Source: Actinomycetes bacterium (GTDB lineage: Bacteria > Actinomycetota > Actinomycetes > Mycobacteriales > Mycobacteriaceae). From it: a stretch of 32,402 bases of DNA. Of this stretch, positions 26,968 through 32,402 are shown piece by piece (position 1 is the first letter of the stretch; the number at the start of each line of letters is the position of its first letter). Where the stretch lies: contig JAKOYE010000058.1 of NCBI GenBank assembly GCA_029780675.1, positions 1 to 32,402 on the forward strand, written 5' to 3'. The notes beneath the pieces are model-generated. The model saw nothing but the letters and a program-made list of their open reading frames with translations, was not told the DNA's origin and did no database searches. A program made the translations under genes and the position numbers.

Positions 26968-27690
26968 CTACCGGCCGTCGAGGATGCGCCGCTTCTCGGC
27001 CTTGAACTCGGCTTCCGTCAGCGCGCCGGAGTCCCGCAGCGCGGCAATGGTTTTCAGCTGTTCGAGCCGGACACCCTGATCGGTGGGGTGAAAGGCCTCA
27101 CCAGGCGCAGCGGATGCGCCGTACTGCTCTGGGCCGGCATCCACCGCCGCGCCGGCCTTGGCCCGGCTGCGCCGCCGGAACCACCACACCGCGATCGCCA
27201 GGTCGACGCTCATGATCGAGAGCGCGACGAACACCCACATCAGCCCGTCCATCGACCCAGTCTTGCCGAAGGCCAGCCGCGGTTCAGCGAAACCGCCCAC
27301 CGGTCCGTCGACACTCACCTGGTAGCGCCCGGCCTCGGCAACCTCCATGAACCACACCTGGCGGTGCACGTCATTGTTGATGGTGACCGATCCACCCAGA
27401 TCGTTGGTGACCTTCGGATCCGCCACCCCGGGCGGCGGGTCGATGCTCATCCGCAGCGGCGGGACGGCCGTCCCCTTGCCGCTGGACCTGACGTGGAAGT
27501 TCACCGTGACGGTTCCCGCCGGCAACTCGACCACCCCGGAACCGGGTATCGGGATCTCGCCGTAGGCGTCGTAGCGCTCCCAGACGAGGGCGCTCAGGAC
27601 CGACAGGGTGATCAGCCCGCCCACCGAGACCACCACAACCGCGCCGACCACGAGCGCGACGACGCGGGACGCCACCGACGAGACGGCCAT
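26968..27690 (-). CDS. membrane protein with C-terminal SHOCT domain
   Basis: 240 residues. Membrane helices are at about 9-36 and 149-171, with an extracytoplasmic beta-rich domain between them (about 40-145, with repeated short strands and no cysteines). A cytoplasmic Ala/Gly-rich linker leads to a SHOCT motif at 208-240 (LEQLKTIAALRDSGALTEAEFKAEKRRIL), a short helical module often found at protein ends that may mediate oligomerisation. Start ATG 27690 is chosen because it places the first helix at the N-terminus; a longer frame to 27924 would overlap the divergent methyltransferase. Function unknown. Confidence 0.8.
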   Translation of the reverse strand: MAVSSVASRVVALVVGAVVVVSVGGLITLSVLSALVWERYDAYGEIPIPGSGVVELPAGTVTVNFHVRSSGKGTAVPPLRMSIDPPPGVADPKVTNDLGGSVTINNDVHRQVWFMEVAEAGRYQVSVDGPVGGFAEPRLAFGKTGSMDGLMWVFVALSIMSVDLAIAVWWFRRRSRAKAGAAVDAGPEQYGASAAPGEAFHPTDQGVRLEQLKTIAALRDSGALTEAEFKAEKRRILDGR

Positions 27691-27734
27691 CGCAGCAGTG
27701 TGCCACGAGCGCTGCCCCGGCGGCGGGGACCGAC

Positions 27735-27748
27735 TACCGTCACGGGAC
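27735..27748 (+). promoter_or_regulatory. leaderless -10 box of the SABATH-type methyltransferase gene
   Basis: TACCGT (27735-27740) lies 8 nt before ATG 27749 with no Shine-Dalgarno between them. It lies in the 58-bp gap to the divergent SHOCT gene. Confidence 0.5.
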
Positions 27749-28855
27749 ATGAAAAAGCCACCCACGGCGCCGCAGTCGAGCATCGTGGTGCGACCGCAGC
27801 CGATGGACAGCGCGACGTACACGGCGTCTTCCCGACTGCAGGCGGCCGGTCTGGTCCGGGCCCAGCGACTTCTCGAACAGTCCGCGGCGGAGGTGTGTCT
27901 GCCACCGCCGACCCAGCCCATCACGATCGCCGACTACGGCGCGGCCAACGGGTACAACGCGCTGCTGCCGATCGGCGCCGCAATCGCCGCGCTACGCACC
28001 CGGACCCGCCCCGATCACGCCATCCTCGTCACCCACACCGACGTGCCCGACAATGACTTCTCCGCGCTGTTCACCACCCTCAACGAGGATCCGGACAGCT
28101 ACCTCACCACGGCGTCGGCCACCTTCGCCTGTGCGATCGGCCGGTCGTTCTACCAGCAGATTCTGCCGTCGGACAGCATCACGCTGGGGTGGAGTTCGTG
28201 GGCGACGCACTGGCTGAGCCGGTTGCCGGCCGCCATCGGCGACCACATCCACATCTCGCACAGCGCCCACGACGCCGCCCGGCGGGCCTTCACCCGGCAG
28301 GCCGCCGAGGACTGGCACGACTTCGTCGCGTTCCGCGGCCGGGAACTGGTCCCCGGCGGCCGGCTGGTGGTGCTGACCCTGGCCGTCGACGAGGACGGCC
28401 GGGCGGGTTTCGGACCGTTGATGGACGCCCTTCACGACGCAGTGCACCGACTGGCCGGCGACGCCGTGATCACGGCCGACGAGTTGGCGCGGATGGCGAT
28501 CCCGACGGTGGGCCGCACCGAGAAGGACCTGCGGGCACCGTTCGCGCCGTCCGGCAGGTTCGAGGGCTTGTCGATCACTCATCTGGAAACCTTTGAGGCC
28601 GAGGACCGGTTCTGGGAGCGCTACCAGCGCGACGGCGACGCCGCGGCGTTCGGCGCCCGGTGGGCCGGGTTCGCCCGTGCCGCGGTGTTCCCGACGTTGA
28701 CCACCGCGCTCGAGGGCGGACCGGCCGACCCCCGAACGGCGCATTTCTCGGCACGGCTGCAGGAAACGACGGCGGCGAGCCTGGCCCGCCACCCGGCGCC
28801 GATGTCGATCCCGTTGGCGGCGGTGGTCCTGGCCAAACACCGCCGGCCGGAGTGA
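27749..28855 (+). CDS. SABATH-type carboxyl methyltransferase
   Basis: 368 residues. Features of the salicylate/benzoate carboxyl methyltransferase family (Methyltransf_7) are visible: the SAM-binding ITIADYGAANGYNAL at 59-72, the acidic HTDVPDNDFSALF segment at 96-108, the GRSFYQQILPSDS block at 131-143, and the aromatic-rich GWSSWATHWLSRLP at 147-160. The family methylates carboxyl groups of small acids and is best known from plants; bacterial members occur in actinobacteria. The substrate here is unknown. An upstream in-frame extension to 27608 would overlap the SHOCT gene and is not preferred. The stop is 3 nt from the convergent Rieske gene. Confidence 0.82.
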   Translation: MKKPPTAPQSSIVVRPQPMDSATYTASSRLQAAGLVRAQRLLEQSAAEVCLPPPTQPITIADYGAANGYNALLPIGAAIAALRTRTRPDHAILVTHTDVPDNDFSALFTTLNEDPDSYLTTASATFACAIGRSFYQQILPSDSITLGWSSWATHWLSRLPAAIGDHIHISHSAHDAARRAFTRQAAEDWHDFVAFRGRELVPGGRLVVLTLAVDEDGRAGFGPLMDALHDAVHRLAGDAVITADELARMAIPTVGRTEKDLRAPFAPSGRFEGLSITHLETFEAEDRFWERYQRDGDAAAFGARWAGFARAAVFPTLTTALEGGPADPRTAHFSARLQETTAASLARHPAPMSIPLAAVVLAKHRRPE

Positions 28856-28858
28856 CGG

Positions 28859-29887
28859 TCAGCGCGACTGCGGTCCGGTGCCGTCCCCTTTGGCCCGCAG
28901 CGCGTAGCGGCGCTCGGCGTAGACCAGGTCGTCCTTCCAGAGCCGGCGGGCGGCCAGTTGCATCAGCGGCCGGATGACCGGGGCGGCGGTCAGCGCGTAG
29001 CGGAAACCGGCGCGGTCGGACTGGGCGATCACCGCCTCGATCACCGCGGTGCGCGGCCGTCCGTCGGTACCGGCACCCAGCGGCGTGGCGTGGGTCTCCA
29101 CCACGCTGCCGGCCCCCTCGCCGTCGACGATGTGCATGACGATGGTGCGTGGCTCGGGCACGGTGAACTCAGCGATGACGGGAACACCGAGCCGGCCCAT
29201 GTGAAAGGTCACAGCCACCTGGAACACGTCGGCATCGTCATCGGCGTCCACCGCCGGGGCGCTGAGCACGCCCAGCTGCGCGAACGAGTAGGGGTGGAAC
29301 CACGCCCCGTGCCAGGGGTCGAGCCGGTTGGCGATCACGTCGCGCGGTTCGCAGATCCCCTCCAGCCGGGCCACCGCGGCCAGCCGTGCCCCGGCGGGCC
29401 GTACCGGCAGCACCGGGGTCTCCAGCGGCTCCTCGCCACCGACCCGGTCCAGCCGCACCCACACCAGCACGCCGTCGTCGTAGGACGGGTAGGGCTTCCA
29501 GCCGAACTCGCGGCCACCTTCGAGACGCAACCCGTGCCACGGGCAGACCAGGCCGCCGCAGTCGATCTTCCCGGTGGACAGATCCGCGCCCAGGTGCGGG
29601 CAGGACGCCGGACCGACGTGCAGGCCACCCTGCCCGTCGCGCCACGCGACGATCTCCACCCCGGCGACCGTGGCACCGAAGGGTCGATCCGCCCGCACGT
29701 CGGTGCTCGCGCCGAAGACGTACCAGTTGCCGCTCCGGCGACTCTCGGCGCGCCGGAGGGCCGCGTCGATGACGGCCGGCTCGGCCTGCTGGTAGGTGGG
29801 CGCCTGGTCGGCCCACCGCACCTTCGGAATGACTTCCAGCGGAACGTCTTTCGGCATGTTCCGGTCGAGCCAGGACCACAGTCCCAT
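28859..29887 (-). CDS. Rieske [2Fe-2S] protein coupled to a CrtU-like desaturase
   Basis: 342 residues. Rieske ligands are C96-P-H98 and C115-PW-H118 within CPHLG and CPWHGLRLEGG, in an N-terminal domain preceded by about 50 residues. The C-terminal part (about 180-330) looks like a ligand-binding oxygenase domain (ANRLDPWHGAWFHPYSF). ATG 29887 overlaps the stop of the desaturase gene by one base (TGATG), so the two are translationally coupled. Inferred role: electron transfer or oxygenation in carotenoid ring aromatisation. A free-standing Rieske oxygenase on another carotenoid step is also possible. Confidence 0.8.
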   Translation of the reverse strand: MGLWSWLDRNMPKDVPLEVIPKVRWADQAPTYQQAEPAVIDAALRRAESRRSGNWYVFGASTDVRADRPFGATVAGVEIVAWRDGQGGLHVGPASCPHLGADLSTGKIDCGGLVCPWHGLRLEGGREFGWKPYPSYDDGVLVWVRLDRVGGEEPLETPVLPVRPAGARLAAVARLEGICEPRDVIANRLDPWHGAWFHPYSFAQLGVLSAPAVDADDDADVFQVAVTFHMGRLGVPVIAEFTVPEPRTIVMHIVDGEGAGSVVETHATPLGAGTDGRPRTAVIEAVIAQSDRAGFRYALTAAPVIRPLMQLAARRLWKDDLVYAERRYALRAKGDGTGPQSR

Positions 29888-31446
29888 CAGCGCGACCCCT
29901 GCTCCGCCAGGCGGCGCAGCACCGTCGAGCGGCCGTGGACGGGAACCGAGTGCAGGGTGTGGCCGTTGATCCCCCAACCGGCGAGGAGCCGGTTGGCGGC
30001 CGACCAGCCGGTCGTGGCGGCGCGTTCCATCAGGGCCACCGGCAGGTCGATGCGGATTCCGTCGCCGGCCAGCATCAGTCCCGGCACCCCGGTGTCGACG
30101 GTCGGACGTCGCGCGAAGGAGCCCGGGGAGAACAGCGGGCAGTCCTGCTTGAGTAACAGCCGCTCGGCCACGATGCCGGCCCGCGCGGTCTCCGGGTAGA
30201 GCTGGTGCAGCCGGGCCAGCATGCTGTCCCGCAGCCGGGCGACGGCCTCCTCGTCACCGGAGTCCGGATCCACCGCGACCGAGTAGGAGTGCACCTCGAC
30301 CACCGACCCACCGTGCGCCCGGGCCCAGTCCGCGGCCTGACGCTCGTAGTTGCTGACAACGCTGATGTTGTCGACCGGTTCGAGCCCGCCGGTGCCGAGG
30401 AACGGCGGCCGGCCGGGATCGACCGGTGTGTCCAGCCACAGCCGCTGGACCATGAACGGCTGGGCGACGCGGAGGTCGGCGACCCGCTGCCGCCAGTCGT
30501 CGTCACCGAGGCCGGGCGATGCGGCGACGATGCGCTGCAGACCGGCCGGGTCGACCGCCAGCACGACGCCGTCGGCGTCGATCACCGCGCCCTCGGCGGT
30601 GTGCACCTGCAGGCGCCGCGAGCCGCCGACGGCGACCGACGAGACCGACGTCCCGGTCTGGAAGGTCACCCCCCGGCCGGTGAGGTACTCCGCCAGCGGG
30701 TTCCACAGCGCGGTGTCGAAGTTCGACTCCGCGACGTCGAAGATCAGGCCCTCGCTGGAACCCAGGAAATAGATGTGGAACATCACCGCCAGTTCGGCCG
30801 CCGACAGCCGGTCCGGCCGGGCGAAGAAGCTGCGGGCGAAGACCTCGAAGGCGAGGTGCCGGGCGGCGTCGGGAAAGTTGATGTCGGTGAGGAAGGTGCC
30901 GGCGTCGGTGTTGTCGAGCAGGTCGTAGGTACCCGGAACGCTCACCGTGGCCAGCGGGGCGGCCGACTTCGCGTCGATCCGCACCAGGTCCCGGAACCGG
31001 AAGGTGGGGCTGCGCAACGCGAACACCATGGCGTTCCACGGCGGGCTCTGTGGCAGTCCGCGGAAGGTGTCATGGCGGCCCTGGCCGTCGACCAGCGGGT
31101 AGTCCTCGACGGCGCGCAGCCGGGACAGGATCGGGTCGCTGCGCCGCAGCAGCGAACGCAGGTTGTAGTACTGCCGGAAGAAGGCGTGGAAGCCTCGGTT
31201 GTTGGCCAGTTCGGGGCCGGCCGGGTCGGAGTCGTCGAGCGGTTCGGTCCACCCGGCGACCCGTCCGCCGAGGACGGGCTCACGTTCGAGGACGTCGACG
31301 ACGACCCCGCGTTCGGCCAGCCCGCACGCGGCGGCGAGCCCGGCGATACCACCGCCGACCACCACCACCCGGGGGGTTTGCGGCAGCCCGCCGGCGTCCG
31401 GCCGGCCCGGGGCGGCGGGGTGCGCGACGGCGCGGGGATCCTTCAT
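29887..31446 (-). CDS. crtU: FAD-dependent carotenoid desaturase/methylase, CrtU-like (isorenieratene synthase family)
   Basis: 519 residues. The FAD/NAD motif VVVVGGGIAGLAAACGLAE is at 27-45, with EREPVLGGRVAGW following. ANNRGFHAFFRQYYNLRSLL and the C-terminal GLMLAGDGIRIDLPVALMERAATTG are typical of CrtI-type and CrtU-type carotenoid flavoenzymes. CrtU converts beta-ionone rings to aromatic phi-rings with methyl migration, giving isorenieratene (leprotene of pigmented mycobacteria). The order methyltransferase-desaturase resembles the crtT-crtU pair of Streptomyces griseus. ATG 31446. Another carotene desaturase function cannot be excluded. Confidence 0.8.
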   Translation of the reverse strand: MKDPRAVAHPAAPGRPDAGGLPQTPRVVVVGGGIAGLAAACGLAERGVVVDVLEREPVLGGRVAGWTEPLDDSDPAGPELANNRGFHAFFRQYYNLRSLLRRSDPILSRLRAVEDYPLVDGQGRHDTFRGLPQSPPWNAMVFALRSPTFRFRDLVRIDAKSAAPLATVSVPGTYDLLDNTDAGTFLTDINFPDAARHLAFEVFARSFFARPDRLSAAELAVMFHIYFLGSSEGLIFDVAESNFDTALWNPLAEYLTGRGVTFQTGTSVSSVAVGGSRRLQVHTAEGAVIDADGVVLAVDPAGLQRIVAASPGLGDDDWRQRVADLRVAQPFMVQRLWLDTPVDPGRPPFLGTGGLEPVDNISVVSNYERQAADWARAHGGSVVEVHSYSVAVDPDSGDEEAVARLRDSMLARLHQLYPETARAGIVAERLLLKQDCPLFSPGSFARRPTVDTGVPGLMLAGDGIRIDLPVALMERAATTGWSAANRLLAGWGINGHTLHSVPVHGRSTVLRRLAEQGSR

Positions 31447-31516
31447 AACGGGTTTTTCCTATCCAGGTCTGTCCGGTTCGGGCCGGTGCACGTCATGCCC
31501 GAACTCACACGGCAGG

Positions 31517-32242
31517 TCACAACGGGGCGTCTCCGAGGAAAGTGTGCACGATGTTGCGTTGCCAGCCCGGCATCGTTTCACTGTGGACGCCGGTGAATCC
31601 TGCCGCCACCAGTCGTCGCTGGAAGTCCGCGGCGCCGTCGAAGGTCTTCACGCTGCGCCACAGATGGCGGTACAACCGACTGTCGCCGGTCTGCCGCCGC
31701 CCGGACGGAATGATGATGCCCCAGCAGACGGCGTCCCAGATGGCCCGGGCCGAGCGGGAGTCGGCGACCGAATACTCGTGGACGGCCAGTGTGCCCCCGG
31801 GCGCCAGTAACTCCCGGAACCGGCGCAGCTGAGCGTCGGGATCGGCGAGGTTGCGCAGCAGGTAGGCCGCCAGGATGCCGTCGAAGGGGCCGTCCACACC
31901 CGCCTCGGCGAGGTTCTCGATGGGGGTGTGCACGAACCGCACCGAATCCGGCCAGGATTTCGCGGCGGCCTGCTCGAGCATCCCGGCCGAGGCGTCCACC
32001 GCGACGATCTGGGCGTGCGGGGCCGCCTCCAGCAGTGCCGTCGTGGACGCCCCCGTTCCGCAGCCGGCGTCGAGCAGTCGCAATCCCCGGCCGCCGTCGG
32101 GAATCCGCATCCGGCGCGCCGATATCCGCAGGTGCTCGTGGTACCCCGGATTGGCTCCGACCAATCGGTCATAGGCCTGCGCTCCCATGTCGAAGGCTCC
32201 CGGAACCTCCGACTTGGGCAGACCGTCCTGCCCGATGCTCAT
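31517..32242 (-). CDS. crtT: SAM-dependent methyltransferase, CrtT-like
   Basis: 241 residues from ATG 32242, preceded by AGGGAGAG; a GTG at 32269 is the alternative. Class I methyltransferase motifs are LLDAGCGTG at 56-64, IVAVDASAGML about 20 residues on, and GILAAYLLRNLADPDAQLRRFRELLAPGG for motifs IV and V, close to the UbiE/menaquinone methyltransferase type. Its place 70 nt ahead of the CrtU-like gene on the same strand suggests the methyltransferase CrtT found with CrtU in Streptomyces. The substrate is unknown, and a quinone or other lipid acceptor is equally possible from sequence alone. Confidence 0.72.
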   Translation of the reverse strand: MSIGQDGLPKSEVPGAFDMGAQAYDRLVGANPGYHEHLRISARRMRIPDGGRGLRLLDAGCGTGASTTALLEAAPHAQIVAVDASAGMLEQAAAKSWPDSVRFVHTPIENLAEAGVDGPFDGILAAYLLRNLADPDAQLRRFRELLAPGGTLAVHEYSVADSRSARAIWDAVCWGIIIPSGRRQTGDSRLYRHLWRSVKTFDGAADFQRRLVAAGFTGVHSETMPGWQRNIVHTFLGDAPL

Positions 32243-32345
32243 GACGTCATCTCTCCCTGTTCGGCTCACCGGAAACAGCAGTCACGACCGACCGCCCCGC
32301 ACAGGAAGTCTTCCACCGGCTACCGCCAGGTGTCATCGACACCCG

Positions 32346-32402
32346 TCACGCGGCGCCGCGCGCACGCCTGGCCCGAACCAGCCCGCCGGTGAACACCTGC
32401 AA
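32346..32402 (-). other. possible 3' end of an upstream minus-strand gene
   Basis: Reading in from the right edge on the minus strand, one frame gives 18 codons (LQVFTGGLVRARRARGAA) before TGA at 32348-32346. A second frame gives about 26 codons ending at TAG 32322-32320. Either could be the tail of a preceding carotenoid gene. Too little is visible to choose. I see nothing else in 32243-32345 besides the ribosome site of the methyltransferase. Confidence 0.25.

Overview
The window comes from the chromosome of a high-GC actinobacterium, almost certainly a fast-growing, probably pigmented Mycobacterium (Mycolicibacterium). The backbone follows the M. tuberculosis Rv2238c-Rv2259 gene order as I remember it: ahpE, a DUF3052 gene, a lipoprotein gene, aceE, mabR, fabD-acpM-kasA-kasB-accD6, glpD with its TetR regulator, a flavoprotein, a lipid kinase, a DUF3145 gene, a beta-lactamase-fold hydrolase and mscR. 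Many starts have a TANNNT -10 box 5-8 nt before the ATG or GTG and no Shine-Dalgarno, as in mycobacterial leaderless genes. Identities rest on reading motifs and remembered orthologues; no search was run.

Layout. (1) 1-2065 is accessory DNA: the 5' end of an ISL3-type transposase running off the left edge, a Fic gene beheaded next to it, a two-gene cassette of unknown function, and tRNA-Val(UAC). The accessory genes lie on the 3' side of the tRNA, where integrating islands usually sit. (2) 2197-3814, minus strand: ahpE, a DUF3052 gene and a lipoprotein gene. (3) 3930-13662, plus strand: aceE (pyruvate dehydrogenase E1), mabR (PucR-type regulator) and the FAS-II operon for mycolic-acid precursors. 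AccD6 makes malonyl-CoA, FabD loads it on AcpM, and KasA/KasB elongate the chain. (4) 13753-18431: a glycerolipid neighbourhood, TetR-glpD on the minus strand diverging from an alkyl-DHAP-synthase-like flavoprotein that overlaps a diacylglycerol/lipid kinase gene. (5) 18436-22641: a membrane protein, a large LAL/LuxR regulator, a small HTH regulator with overlapping dyads upstream, and a DUF3145 gene. (6) 22751-25324: a serine hydrolase diverging from mscR, which overlaps a metallo-beta-lactamase gene (mycothiol-linked aldehyde/NO detoxification). (7) 25453-28855: a small unknown gene, a zinc alcohol dehydrogenase-like gene, a SHOCT membrane protein and a SABATH-type methyltransferase. (8) 28859-32242, minus strand: a methyltransferase, a CrtU-like carotenoid desaturase/methylase and a Rieske protein, i.e. 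a crtT-crtU-Rieske aromatic-carotenoid module.

The most unusual structural signal recurs at three unrelated gene ends (ahpE, aceE and the metallo-beta-lactamase gene). In each, the last few codons plus the stop codon are duplicated in tandem downstream with a period of 27-29 nt, in GC-rich units with dyad symmetry. A fourth gene end has two convergent stop codons placed back to back at the centre of a perfect 16-bp palindrome. I see no intergenic stretch over 300 bases.
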